A stretch of 64,000 nt of DNA from Bolinopsis microptera (GCF_026151205.1 NC_087083.1:5990460-6054459); one strand, 5' to 3'; shown: positions 1-12,594, counted from the first letter of the stretch. Notes: generated from the sequence alone by a model not told the origin. Numbers and translations: made by a program.

Positions 1-745
1 ATAGAACGCTGTTTTTGGTGACTGGCTTTAATTGATATTCTATTACAGTACCTATCAGTGTCAATGACTTTTTTCAACGAATCATTCCAATGTCCATAGT
101 TGAAATAGTTGAAACAGTTGGGGTATTTCATATTTCCAATAATATTTGTGTTCGCAGGAGAGCAGACATTCAGCAGTAACGTTGAAATGTGCTGGTTAAA
201 ATCTATTTGCCTCTCAGCAGGTTTGTCAACTTCAAGTTCAGCTGCTGTTCCACAATTCACTCACAGCTGCTGTTCCTTACTTCACTCACAGCTGCTGTTC
301 CTTACTTCACTCACAGCTGCTGTTCCACAATTCAATCTACAATCAGTATATCACACATTAAAAGTAACTAATATTCCACTACACTATTAAGCTAGATAAT
401 ATATATAAACTATAAACTACAATCTAGATATACCAATATAATGCTTTTAGTAAAAGGTTATAAGGTCTTGTCTAGATAAATTATATAATACTACGCTGTA
501 TTACTATTAAAGTATTACTTATTAACTTTATCAAATCTTTTAAATTAGCTTCATTGATGAAATTATTACAAACTAAAGCTGTGTAATCGTTATAATTAGC
601 GACAAGTATAACAAACAAGTATTAATTGTTATTAGATGACTGTTCGGTATTATAACCATAAACTATCGCTTAACCAAGATATCAAATTAAAATCCTATTC
701 CTCAAATTACTAAATTACGCGATGATCGTTATCTCAAGTAGTTAC
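1..745. other. AT-rich non-coding stretch with a short tandem repeat
   Basis: No supportable gene. Around 232-340 a ~27 bp unit containing TCACAGCTGCTGTTCC is repeated three to four times. It makes short overlapping open frames that I regard as repeat artefacts. The rest is AT-rich sequence without recognisable exons. Confidence 0.5.
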
Positions 746-808
746 AACTACAAATAGAACTTGAGGACGGTTTAGACTAAACCGTCCCCAAGTTCTATTT
801 GTAGTTTT
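746..808. repeat. Near-perfect 31-bp-arm hairpin
   Basis: The two halves are reverse complements with one mismatch and essentially no loop; the centre reads GGTTTAGACTAAACC. It may be a tiny foldback/MITE remnant. No target duplication was confirmed. Confidence 0.7.
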
Positions 809-1460
809 AACTTGCTTTTCCCATTTTTAAGCTTCAAATCTTAATAATATAATGGATTATTTTCAGGACCTTTAGCCTCGTATCATGAGTTTCCAAATCA
901 ATAGTTTATGCACCACAGCACATACCAACGGATCAGTAACCCAGCACAACACCCTCATTACAAATGAAAGAATGAAGTAAGACAAGTTTCCTGTTACCAC
1001 TACAGTTGCCTATTGTCTTGTTCCTTTGTTCGCGTGGTCCCACCTTACTTTACATTGTTAAGTTTTATTGTCTTTTGTTTTGTGAGTGAGGGTGTTATTT
1101 TGTTATACTCCCTGCTGACTGCTTGCTCGTACAGTCCTGGTAAACACTAAACAAGCTGTTCAACTATTCGACTGTAGCTTGGTTTTTTGATGTTTTTTAG
1201 CTTTGAGGTTGTTTCCAATTGCAAATGTCAATTCACTTTCTATCACTCGTATAGTCGGTTCATATTTATTTTTATTACTTAGTTTTCATCGGTTCATTCT
1301 TCTCTTTTTTCTCTTTTTACGTTTAGATGTGAGTATGAATCGTGAAAATTTGAAAAACTTGAACTTTATAACTTTTATGCCGGCTCCAAAAGCAAATGGT
1401 GTTTCTTTCAAGTAGTGTCCGGTATGGGAGTAACCGTTCTCCCAATATTCTAATTTTATA
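809..1460. other. Intergenic DNA, nothing recognised
   Basis: Both strands were scanned. The only open frame (about 1203-1415, +) has no domain similarity, no splice context and a low-complexity Phe/Leu-rich composition, so no gene is called. Confidence 0.4.
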
Positions 1461-1465
1461 CCTAT

Positions 1466-1795
1466 CTAACGCTAGATACCGCTAGATGTCGCAAAAAAAA
1501 GGGGGAAATTTTATGAAAATAGCGCTATCTGTCGCCTGGCGTCAGTGCTGCGTGCTTAGCGTCATCTAGCGTCATCTAGCGTCATCTAGCGTCATATAGC
1601 GTCATATAGCGTCATATAGCGCTAGATAGCGCTAGATAGCGCTAGATAGCGCTAGATAGCGACATTCGAAAGGTGCCGTGCACTTAGCGACAATGTCGCT
1701 AATTGGCGTCATCTAGCGTCATCTAGCGTCATCTATCATCATCTGGCGATATTTCACGCTAGATGACGCTAGATGACGCTAGATGACGTCATATG
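1466..1795. repeat. Inverted 10-bp microsatellite (GCGTCATCTA / TAGATGACGC)
   Basis: A decamer GCGTCATCTA (variants GCGTCATATA, GCGCTAGATA) is repeated in direct orientation through about 1550-1660. It reappears as its reverse complement (CGCTAGATGA) at about 1755-1790. The array is therefore arranged head-to-head around a short unique core and could fold into long stems. It is richer in GC than its surroundings. Confidence 0.8.
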
Positions 1796-1799
1796 TCGA

Positions 1800-3720
1800 A
1801 TTTCAACTATCAGTAAAGGTCCAGTTCATTTACGTTCCATTGGAAAGGCGAAATAGCACAACTTTTAGAAGCTTGAATTATTGAACTTTAAAGTTTAAAG
1901 TCGTCATGAAAACTCCTATTCTAATAAAATATAAAACTCTATAAAAAAACTTGAATAATAGTTAGTTCTTTAGAACCAACATATAGACATGAATGATGAA
2001 ACATTTAAGTACACAACCAACATTTCATGCGGTGTAGCAGTTAAAGTTGTATAGGCACGGTTAATATAGTTATTAACCATTGGAAAAGGTAACGTACTAT
2101 ACAGATACTGTGAGCATCATTTCTAATATAAATAACTCTTTCGTTTGTAACGATAATTAGCGTCATCATTTAATGTTTTGTCGTCACAATATCTTGCTGT
2201 GTATCTGAGGATTGTGACGTGCTTCCGTTTTGTTCCCGTTTTGTACGCAATTTTAACATTCATTCATTTTCTAGATCACGTGACAGATAGGTAAACTTAT
2301 AAAAATTTTAATTGTTTAAATCTTTTTAAAGACTTTTCTGGCGTATCATGATCGTCCAATGTAACTGCGAGACCGAGAGAGCCAAATAAAAAGGATTATT
2401 TTATACCGCACTATAGTTACCTGGGGACCCCAGGCTATTATATTTATGTTCATAATCATAGAATAGAGATTAGGCGGAATGACAGGCTGAGCGCCGCCCA
2501 TTAATATTCTAAGTAAACCATAAACGAAACGGTCTTACTATACCGCAGAGAAACAAACCTAAGTATAAGAATATTTAATAATCTTATGAGCTTATAGTTA
2601 TGACACCCAATTCCTATATTTCGTGACCACATGCCACAATACCCTATAATTTCCTTCCTGCCAGGTACTCTCAATATACTCAAATCCATATTTTATCAAA
2701 ATAGAACCCTTCTGTAGAATGTCAATGGAAGGGTAGAAATTCCCGACAGGTGACTATTCTATGACTATACTATACTACTATACCGATACGACTATTCTGC
2801 AGATAAGATTTGTATCGTGTAATCTGTATCCTATTTATCAATTGTAGCCGCTTACCTTCTCACGAGAAGAAGTAGTTGTAAAACTACTACTATCTCATGA
2901 TATGAAAACCTCAGGAAATGTGTAAAGTTATTGTTCACTGGCGGACCAGGATGTTTGTTTCTGAGAAATAACCGACCATATAAGGTTACGTAACCATAGT
3001 AACACTACCATATAAGGTAATGTCCCCATAGTAACATTGCTATACAAGGTAATATCACCATCAGGAACAGGACTTGGATATCTGTTTACAGTTGAAATGT
3101 GTAGTTGAGTAGTCCATACAATCACGGTGATATTGTAATGCCAATGGATTATGCTCAAGTTTCAACTGTAATGGATTACACACATTACATATTACCTCCT
3201 GTATTCCGTCTTTTCCTGTGTTTCTGTATCCTTACCTTGGGACTTCAGGCTTTTCTGTTCATAAACATATTGAAAATTGCGAAGGAATGACAGGCTGAGA
3301 GCCGCCCAGTAACTGTATTCCATTTCCTGTATTTTGACTTTTCCTGTATTTCGACTTTTCCATGCTTTTGTGGATCATTGTATCGCGCCCTCTTTTGATT
3401 GTGATTTCCCCTCGAGGGTGTGGAATTGTGAGTGCTTTATTACTTTATTAATTTGTAACAAGTCATTTTTATTTTTTAGGGTTTTTGTATTGTCTATCGT
3501 TATAAACTTGTCTGTAGTCTGGGAGTCACGATTTAACTTTAGGCAGTCGTGACTCATTGTGATTGCGAGTAATTTATAAAACAATTCATGAAGATCCACA
3601 ACTGTGATAGGTTCACAATAATTGTAGTGTTGAAACGTTTTAAATCAAAGTCTTCATTGATTTGTAACTTCAAATATACCAATTCTAACAGACTATTCCA
3701 AGAGTTAATGACCAGTCTCC
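1800..3720. other. Intergenic DNA with a dispersed 25-bp motif
   Basis: No gene supported. A motif GGAATGACAGGCTGAG followed by GCCGCCCA occurs at about 2477-2502 and again at about 3284-3310, probably pieces of a dispersed repeat. Around 2980-3070 the phrase ATAAGGTAAT with CCATAGTAACA recurs as a weak tandem repeat. Short open frames here overlap each other on both strands and have no similarity I recognise. Confidence 0.4.
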
Positions 3721-3730
3721 CTGGTTACGT

Positions 3731-3795
3731 GTTACCTAGCCACGTGCTGCAGTTATCATAGTTACCTAGTCACGTGCTGCATTTACCATATAAAG
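3731..3795 (+). promoter_or_regulatory. Putative promoter of the synaptotagmin-like gene: duplicated E-box plus TATA
   Basis: A 30 bp segment (3731-3760) is tandemly duplicated at 3761-3790 with three mismatches. Each copy carries a palindromic E-box CACGTG (3741-3746 and 3771-3776). The second copy runs into TATAAAG at 3789-3795, about 63 bp before the start codon at 3858, which leaves room for a short 5'UTR. The E-boxes are candidate bHLH or bHLH-ZIP sites. Seen in sequence; function inferred from position. Confidence 0.5.
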
Positions 3796-3857
3796 TAGTG
3801 TTCAGAGTGCTGACACCTTGTTAGAACACGCGATACTGCTATCAATATCTCCACACC

Positions 3858-6800
3858 ATGAGGCTTCCGCTTATTTACCGTAAGTTATTATTACTCAGTT
3901 GTTATTAATAACAAGGTTAAGTCAAAACAATTTGTTAAGTTGATTTTATTTAATTAGATTATAAGTTTCGTATTCTATTTATTAAATCATGGAAATAATT
4001 TTTCTATAAACTATAAAATGTTATTAAATAAACTAAACTAAAGTAAAATAAACTAAACGCTCCTGACAGGGGAAGTATCTGACTACACAGTGGGTGGCGT
4101 GTGCGGGGGAGCAGTACTTCTTGGAGTTCTTCTTTCCCTCCTCTTCTGGTGGTGTTGTTGTAAACGGAAAAGTAAAAGTGCGTTTTTTTACTCCAATTCT
4201 CCTATTCACTTTTTAGCTTTAGTTTATTCAAAAGCAAACAGCCCGGATAGAACGAAAAAAATAAATAATTAGCTTTCGATTCGAACGAATTAAACTCTAA
4301 ATGAAAATCATCATAATTGGATATTTGATTGGTATTAAATAATGCTCCTCTAGAACCTTTAATGCATAATAGTATCATTCTTCTTATAAAAAAGAACAAT
4401 TTACAACGAAAAAAAACAATAACACCATTATAATTTATCTCTTTTGTAGGCTATTTTATTACATAAAAGTTTTTCAAATGTTTTTGCATGTAGTGATCGT
4501 ACTCCTCCCGTAACGTTTTATTGCCGTTTGCCAATTTCTGTCAATAGTTATGAGGCTAAACACTGCCAGTATTATAATGAAATAAAATCTACGGTCGCGC
4601 TTGCCAGTACTGTGATTCTCAGTTTAAAAAACATTTTTATAACGACCAAATTCCTTTCATTGGCAGTTTGTAGCACTTGGCGAACTGCATCATAGTTTCT
4701 AAAGCTTGTTATGTGGTTTAATTAAAATTCTAATTAATTTAATTCTAATTAATTCTTCTATATCCTCTTCTAGAACATTCTAACGGTGAAAATTACTTGG
4801 CTCCGCACCAACTCAACAGTTATGAGATCATTTGAACGTTTGAAAAAAATATTGGCTGGCACGAGAGTATAATTGGTGTATTTGGTCCTAGCTAGACGTG
4901 ACGCTTACGGGATCAATTACGTGACACATCACGTACCGTCTAGATAGGGTCTTGCTTAGGCGAGCAAATTTTAGACAACCAGCCTACTCAGCAGCTGATT
5001 CTAAGGGTCACGTGACCAGATTTACACAACACGTTACACACAGTATTTATTATTTGAGTTTTTGGTACAATACAGTAAAAGAGTAAACTACGGTTAAATC
5101 AGAAGAGAGATATAAACTTTTAGCCATCCCCAAAGAAATTAGAATTGGTTTTGAGTTTGAGTTTACGTCGCTCCCTTTTCGTACATAACGCACAAACGAA
5201 CGCACCCGCACCCGACCCACGGATTTTTCACTAATATTAAAAAGATAATCCTTCATATTATACTCTTCCAGACCCATGCGTTCACTATAATACTAGCATA
5301 AGCCCGTCTAACACTATAAAGTGGTGGGTGAATTAACTTTTTATATTGGGTCAGACTTTACCATTGTATTGTAGCATAAGCAAGATATATAACAATATTT
5401 ATTTAATTTGTGATTTTGACACCACTTGGGGGTTTAAATTTCGGAACATAAAGTTTTTAATTCTTTGCCAATTTGTTTTTCTTTATACTGGTATTCGACC
5501 CAGCCAAAAAAGTTCCAATGGTATATCTTTCACGGTTCTTGCGGAAATTCGTGTTAAAGTTTATGTCGTGGTGTCAGTAAAATGGCAACAGATATATTAT
5601 ATATTTATGAAAAGTCTTTAGCAACTGCTCTTCATAATATTTTGAATAATTTCTCAAAAAATATACACTTTCTGTGGGCCACCCTGTATACATATCGTCT
5701 TGCTTTATATAGTAAGATACCCATATAAACGGCAAAGAAGTATCATTTAAAGATTTAAATAAAACGTAATGCATAAATTTCAAGATTCTCAAAATATCTC
5801 AAAACATACCTTCGGACATACCTTACTCACCTTCTCCCCACAGATAAGCAGAAGCTGAAACGTAGACCCGCTATAAAAATGAAACAGCCGTCAATTCCGA
5901 GCCCAATCGATAAGGGAGTGATTGAACAAAGTAAAAACAACTGTTTGTTTGTTATAAAGGAGAAAGCTAATTGTCCCTTGTCTCCTGTGCCACCTCCGCT
6001 GGTAAGTGTTCTAAGTTGTTACTAATGAGATAATTAGTCGTTACTAATGAGCTAATTAGTCGTTACTAATGAGTTAATTAGTTGTTACTAATGAGTTAAT
6101 TAGTCGTTACTAATGAGTTAATTAGTCGTTACTAATGAGTTAATTAGTCGTTACTGATGAGTTAAATAGTCGTTACTGATGAGTTAATTAGTCGTTACTA
6201 ATGAGTTAATTAGTTGTTACCAATGAGTTAAGTAGTCGTTACTAATGAGTTAATTAGTCGTTACTAATTAGTTAATTAGTATTTACTGATGAGTTAATTA
6301 GTATTTACCAATGAATTAATTAGTTGTTACTAATGAGTTAATTAGTTGTTACTAATGAGTTAATTAGTCGTTACTAATGAGTTAATTAGTCGTTACTGAT
6401 GAGTTAATTAGTATTTACTGATGAGTTAAATAGTCGTTACTGGTGAGTTAATTAGTCGTTACTAATGAGTTAATTAGTATTTACTGATGAGTTAATTAGT
6501 ATTTACTAATGAGTTAATTAGTTGTTACTAATGAGTTAATTAGTTGTTACTAATGAGTTAATTAGTCGTTACTAATGAGTTAATTAGTCGTTACTAATGA
6601 GTCCATTTATCATTAATAATAGTAATGAGTCCATTAATCATTCCTAATGAGTCAATTAGTTAATTAGTAACTTATCTCCTAATATAATGTATTCTCCCTC
6701 TTCAAGAGTCCAGCGAGGATGAGGAAAGTTCGTGACCCCAACACTGCAATAATTCCAATACAACCCTCCACTCACCCCAGTACCACATCAAGTGTGTCTG

Positions 6801-9800
6801 ACATGCACGAAACTGAAAGCAGAATAAAGTAACTATTATTGCTATTCTAAGTATTAATTTATTAATTATTAAATTATGTTTTTTTTAGTGGTTTCCGTCT
6901 GAAGTGGGCACGATACAAGTTTATTTAATAAAAAAATCATAAAAGTAAAACTACGCACGAAAACGTTAAGGGTGCTACTATCTACTAAAGTTAGAATAGA
7001 ATATAATTTGAATAGAATATAATTAGAATAGAATATATTTAAGATAGAATATACTTCTAATTGATAATCTCTGTTTTAGTCGTTTAGAGAAGAGGTTTGA
7101 GGAAGGGAAGATAGCAAGCATTAAAATAAATGTGTTTCACGACGAGAACGAGCTGGTGATTACTGTAGCTGAGGTATGTTCTTTAAATGCAGCTATTTGA
7201 GAATAACAATTTGCTTTATTCAGCGTTTTGTGGTAAAGGACTAGATTGAGATGATAATTTAAATTAAAGCCAATTCAAGTTGTATTGTCCTTAGAATAAA
7301 AAATCATGAAATACACGCTTCCATGTAAAATAACATTTTAATACTGATTGATTTTGGACACGAAGGGAAACACACAAATTTGGCTTGGAAACTTCGTTTA
7401 TTACATCGCTAGAGCCTACAAAAAAGAAATAAATTAGTCAGATAAAATCAATCATAATACTCAGTCAAAGAGATTCAAAAATTTATAAAAAGGTCATGAT
7501 TAGAGAATATCATGAAAGTCGATCAGAAATTGGAATACGATAAAATTGTTTCACTGATAGCGTGGTAGATAAAATTTATAAAGAAAAATGACGCAAAATT
7601 GGCACAAAATTGTTAAAATTAATGAATTACAGATATTGGTAAAAACCACAAAAAAACTACCTTTTAATTTCCATCCTATTTAAACCCCAAACATTAGTTC
7701 TAAACTTTGCACAAAATCTAGCCTCTTCCCTATCTAATAGGGAAGGTTTAGTCTTTTTCACAATCCCGAATTTGAAACAGTCAAAACTGAAAGTGTCCTT
7801 GTGTACATCGTAACAATGCATTGATAAGGCTGAGTGCTCGTAGAGGGCACGGTCGTCAATGTTGAACTTGTTCCGGTGCCCATTGAGCCTAATGTGGAAT
7901 GGAGTCAACGTCTGCCCAAAGTAAGTGTCCTCAGATCCCTCAATAGCCCTACACTGCTGGCATTGTGCAACGTAAATAATGTGCTTATCTTTGCACGTGA
8001 GGGATTCGTCTAGATTAAGCTCCATGCCGTTGACCATGATCTTAGAGTCAAGATCGAACAATACCGGGCAAGTCTTGCATCCAGGGGCTGAGCACTTCTG
8101 TGATGTTTTTTGGGGACATTCAGCCTTATTTCCAAGTTGTCGATTCTTCACTACCCTGTTTCCGATTGAAGGATGTTTTCGTGTGGCAAATATCACACGT
8201 ATATCTCCACATATCCTCCTGATGTCCGGTCCAAGTTCGTGAATCAACTTCTTCAGCTGAATGTTGTCCGAAGAGTGTTGTACTGAAAAGACTAAGTTAT
8301 CAGCGTTCTCACTCTCCTTAGACCTGTTGGCTCCGTGGGTGTTCTCCAGTACTCTGACAACTGCTCTCGGCTCGATCTCCTCTAACTTAACGCTGTTATG
8401 TCCGCTTTTAGATAAATCTGCTTTCAGCTCCATTAAGTCTTCTACACAGGTTGAGTCTTGCGAGTTCCTTTCTATGATTCGTATCATCTGGGAAAACGCC
8501 ACAGATTCGAATACATGGTGAGGATGAAAGCTATCCGTTCGCAAGTAATTCCTAGCATCTGTCTCCTTTCTGTAGAGTCTATATTGGATCTGGTTGTAAG
8601 TATCCAAGGTTAGAGTGATGTCAAGGAAATTAACAGTTTTACCGATTTGTTGGTCAGCAAATCTGATTCCAAATGGTTCTGCCAGTTTGTTCAGTTGCTC
8701 CACATTTTAATACACTAGGTGAGGTCAATCCACTCTAGTATGAACTACCAAACTGCCAGTGTAGAGTTAAGACGGGAAAACGGGAAATCTGCGGGAAAAC
8801 TTCTACCTGTCAAACTGGTGCAGAAGTCTGGGAAATTGAAAGGTTAGTTGGGGATCAACTTTGTATTTTATTTACGCTGGCTTTTAAATCATCACACATG
8901 AAAGCTTTTTGGTCATGCCTGTTAAACATAAAAATATAATGCTTGGTATGTTCATAAATGATAGATGATGGGACAAAGTAACTCAAGTTATAGAAAATAC
9001 AGGTGATCCTCTGTGATTTCTCAGCTTCAAATCACAATTTAAGATCAGGAAAACAGTCCAACTTCTTCATACTGGACAGTGTCGTGTCCTCGTGCTTAAC
9101 TATTGAAACAAAATATTTCCTTGTGTTTAAAATATGTTTTGGATAACATCCACCGTTCTTAACCACTCCTCTCATCAAACATACCCTCACAATCTGAACA
9201 ATCAACAATGAACAGGAGCAGACAAGAAGTACAGGTTCCCCATGTCAGTGGAGGACATTAGCAAGTACAAATTTAACTTCTACCTCTGGTCCACAGACAG
9301 CTATTCCAGGTTAGCTAGTTGTAGTGTTGAACGATCAGTTCGTCCTGTAGAACGTGAATATCGTTTCCATTTATTTATTTTCCTGCTTTCCTGGGACAAT
9401 TAGATCGAGCTTTGGACTTTTTAATTGAAATGGCATTGACTTAGGTAATTGTTACTGCACCATAAAAGATGATTTAGGAGTTATGTTGTATTTTTGTTAA
9501 AGTTAAACATCCAGTAATTTTATAAAAAGGACAATGTTTTGCTCATTTTCTTCGGTGGATCGAAAGCGTTCATCTTTGTTGCCTGTTTCATTCTCAACGC
9601 CCCTATCCGAATTAGATCTACGATAAAGTTTTAGTGATAATTATATCACGAAAACGAAAAATTGTGTCGTTATAACGAATGTCCAAACCATGGTTTACTT
9701 ATAGTTTAAATTAATATAATTTTCAGAACCTACCAAGCTGGAAACTGCCTATTCAAGTTCGAACCAGCAGATTTTGCTGAAGGTGAAGGTAAAACCACAT

Positions 9801-10972
9801 CTGGGGACTTTGTTAAGAGCCAAAAAGTGAGTTCAATTATTTTAAACCAAAAATTAAGCATTGTATTTGTATTTAAAAAATTAAAGTGGTCCCTAATTGC
9901 TCCCTGATTTTACTAATCGGTTCCTAAATTCCCTCTAATCATTGCTAGCTTATCACCTGTTAATCACCCGCTAATTATACTTAATTACCCAGGAAGACAC
10001 AACAGACTGTCCGGAAGTTTCAGTGACACTCCGTTACATCAACCGGAACAGTAAGCTAGTAGTTGGGATCCAGTCAGTTGCTAATGTTCAGAAGACAGGG
10101 TGGAGGAGATTTGCTACTGCGCTCTCAGATAGTGCTCTTCTTCGTTAGTTACTAATTGGTTAATTAATTAATTTTAATAAGTTAGTAATTAGTTATTGAT
10201 TAATTACAGTGATGTAGTCGGTAATTGGTTGATATAATGAGTGATTCAGATTAAACATTTTTTTTTCATCATACAAAATAAATATGTATTTTTATTGAAA
10301 GCGAACAAATCAAATTAATATAAATTAACAAATTAAGAAACTTATAAATCAAAAATTTAATAAATTTGTAGAACCACGGCCAGTTGTGAAGATCACCCTA
10401 TCTGATGAAGATGGGAACGTCAGGGACACTCAGCGAACTGACCCGATCAAGGGTTATAATATCAGGTTAATATCTATTCTCAAACACAAGGATTTATTCT
10501 ATTGTGCGATATATAAGCTAATTGTGATTTATGACAATGATTTGATCTCAGGATGATTCAATAAAAATTGCACAATGTTTCTAAATTGGTTGTAGTTTTC
10601 TAAGTTTCTAATTATCGTTTTAGTTACAGCGACGAGAAAAGGTTTATGTTTGACGTGCCCCTTCTGGAGCTTAAATCACATGTTAAACTTACTCTCGAAC
10701 TATCACACTCGAATATGAGGTTAGTCTCCGTACTAGATCTATAAATAGACCATTTAAATAATCACTATTCAGCGGGTACGATCGAGACAGTAGACACCGT
10801 GTTGTATTGTTGGGGTTAACTATTGAAACAAAATATTTCCTTGTTTTTGAATTGTGTCAACCCCAGGGTGGCTCACAACAAGATAGGAGAGTTAGAGTTT
10901 AGTTGGGAGAGTACAGGGAGTGAGGGGGAGCACTGGCGGGAAATGATCCAGGTGTTTAGAAATTTATTTTAA
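3858..10972 (+). CDS. Synaptotagmin-like tandem C2 membrane protein (12 exons)
   Basis: Exons: 3858-3879, 4070-4171, 5844-6001, 6707-6828, 7080-7173, 8719-8842, 9222-9309, 9727-9826, 9993-10143, 10372-10465, 10624-10719, 10867-10972. All junctions are GT-AG, phases agree throughout, and the CDS is 1257 nt (418 aa). Residues ~17-36 form one transmembrane helix followed by WWCCCKRK, the Cys/basic cluster typical of synaptotagmins (palmitoylation and stop-transfer). A Lys/Pro/Ser-rich linker follows. C2A spans ~135-255 (strand ELVITVAEVRSI, later FPMSVEDISKYKFNFYLWS). C2B spans ~275-415 and ends in the family signature HWREMI, equivalent to HW-EML. The aspartates that bind Ca2+ in C2 loops are not visible in either domain, so a Ca2+-independent member is likely. 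Synaptotagmins act in vesicle docking and membrane traffic. Orthology to a numbered family member was not attempted. Intron 5 holds a retroelement fragment and intron 3 a minisatellite. Confidence 0.88.
6017..6660. repeat. 22-bp minisatellite in intron 3 of the synaptotagmin-like gene
   Basis: About 28 copies of a unit close to GTTACTAATGAGTTAATTAG plus TC, starting about 15 nt after the 5' splice site at 6002. Variants swap CG for TG or AT and AATGAG for GATGAG. The array decays at its right end (TCCATTAATCATT). Confidence 0.9.
7657..8718 (-). mobile_element. 5'-truncated Penelope-like retroelement (RT thumb plus GIY-YIG endonuclease)
   Basis: A single ~348-codon open frame encodes only the C-terminal part of a Penelope-like (PLE) polyprotein. 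At the N-terminus lies the end of the reverse transcriptase region (motif NFLDITLTLD, then YRKETDARNYLRTDSFHP). A Cys-rich segment with KCSAPGCKTC follows. Last comes a GIY-YIG-type nuclease domain (HIIYVAQC, then TYFGQT, then IRLNGHR). The RT catalytic motifs are missing and no ATG supports the left end, so this is a 5' truncation, common for PLEs. The frame itself has no internal stops, suggesting a fairly young copy. It lies antisense in intron 5 of the synaptotagmin-like gene and abuts the exon 6 acceptor. The true 3' end, somewhere in 7174-7656, could not be fixed. Confidence 0.85.
9096..9130. repeat. Intronic direct repeat, copy 1
   Basis: TTAACTATTGAAACAAAATA followed by TTTCCTTGT occurs here in intron 6 of the synaptotagmin-like gene and again in intron 11 at about 10816-10845, with partial similarity just upstream (GTGTCGTG / GTGTTGTA). 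Probably fragments of one dispersed element. Confidence 0.6.
10816..10845. repeat. Intronic direct repeat, copy 2
   Basis: Second copy of the repeat at 9096-9130, in intron 11, ending about 20 bp before the exon 12 acceptor. Confidence 0.6.
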
Positions 10973-11678
10973 CAATCTATCAATTAATTTATCAATAAAT
11001 ATTCTATATTAATGCAGAGTACAGTTACATTATATTTATATCGATCGATTATTATATTGAATATTTACTCACTCTTGTTTTTTGAATATTAAATCAATTC
11101 TATTATTATCGTCAAAAATGCTTTTGATCGATTTTGTCAAAATTCTAACCGATTTCCTTATGAATTGTTTTACTTTCAAGCTACTGTTTTAAGTTATAAC
11201 TAATGAAATCTTTCAGATGATAAGCTCAGATCAAGAAGTCCCTAAAACTCACTTCATAAGAAATCGAAGCAGAAAATAAACTCCTTGAATTTTGATTTTA
11301 TGCGGTACCATCAAGTATAAGCTATCTTTGTAGACATTTTATTAGTTTTCAACAGTTTCTAATTTTATCTTTTTGTGTTTCATAATTTTGAAATTTATTG
11401 AGCTATCGTTTGGAGTAAGTCGTACTTTTATAAAATATCGATTGTGTCCAAGATTTTAAAATTTTCCAATTGCAAGTTTACTATGATATGAGTGATGAAA
11501 TACAAATTGAAACAAATTTTTGAATAGCGGAGAAAAACTTGAAACACAGTAACCTGAAACATTAAATTCGGCAAATGTCAAATTACTGCCTTTTAAAACG
11601 GGTATCTTTTAAAACGGGTGCTTAAGTGCACTATTGTTTTTTAATACATGATATTACTCTTCAACCTCGAAATCCTTT
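10973..11678. other. Spacer between two convergent genes
   Basis: AT-rich sequence between the 3' ends of the synaptotagmin-like gene (+) and the TSP1-fucolectin gene (-). Apart from the poly(A) candidate nothing is recognised. A reverse-strand AATAAA lies at 11394-11399, about 280 nt past the lectin stop. Confidence 0.5.
10994..10999 (+). terminator. Candidate poly(A) signal of the synaptotagmin-like gene
   Basis: AATAAA lies 22 nt after the stop codon. This is plausible for a short 3'UTR, but the hexamer is frequent in DNA this AT-rich. Confidence 0.4.
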
Positions 11679-12086
11679 TTAAACTATTGTCCCTGTCACC
11701 TCCACCTCACACAGAGTCAGAGCACCTCTCTGTACTGTTATTCTAACTGTCGTCCCAACTTTACCACCACAATCAACCTCGTACATTTCCTTACCAAGCT
11801 GGTATGCCACCTCATCACAGTAAACGTTATCCACGAAAACCTACAGAGGGCAAATCCATCAAATTAGTGGAATAAAGAGATTAAAAGAAGTTTAGGGTAA
11901 TTGAAGCTTTAAAGATAAGTAGAATATCAATCGCAATTTCAAATTGAGAAACTATTTAAAAACTATTAGAAGCTTTCAAGGTAATCTCACCTGAGCTTTG
12001 TCGATCCTATTTTGGCAGCAGTCCAACCTGTTGTAAATCGTAACCTTGTTCACAGCGGACTTCTGAGCAAGAGTACCGTCCCAATA

Positions 12087-12366
12087 TAGTGTATGTACTA
12101 AGAGCGCCAACTTGTGGGTGAGATTTTATGTCTCAAAACCCAACATATTATACACCATTGGAAAGGTCTCATTGAGTAGAGTCATATGGTACCAAGTGTT
12201 GGGGAAATGGCTGCTCCTAGCGAAAGTTATAGCCCGTCAAAGTCCCAAAATTGTCACTTCAGAAAATTGGGCGGGACATCGTGTTCTTAAACTTTTTGAC
12301 AAATTTTTTTAACAGCATATTGTTTATCACAGTTTTTTACACAAGATTTGCTGTATGCCGTAATTT
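12087..12366 (+). repeat. Left terminal inverted repeat of the 10.9 kb element
   Basis: Matches 22732-23010 in reverse complement. It contains a 66-codon open frame that is also present in the other arm, a by-product of the repeat. Similarity stops after TGCTGTATGCCGTAATTTT. Confidence 0.85.
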
Positions 12367-12594
12367 TTAATCCATTATTAGAGTCACAATCAATTTATTT
12401 TGTCAACAGAGTTTGAAATACTTGAAGAGACAATTGATATTCCGCGTGGTTCGCGGCGCGCTTCTTTGTCTACAAATTGTTAAATTGCGCGTTACAATTC
12501 CGAGTAACGTAGCAGAAGACGTTTCCCTGAATTTTGTTGGGGATTTTGTAGGGGATTTGACACGGATTTCAAATCCCCTAAAAATAGTTTCGAA

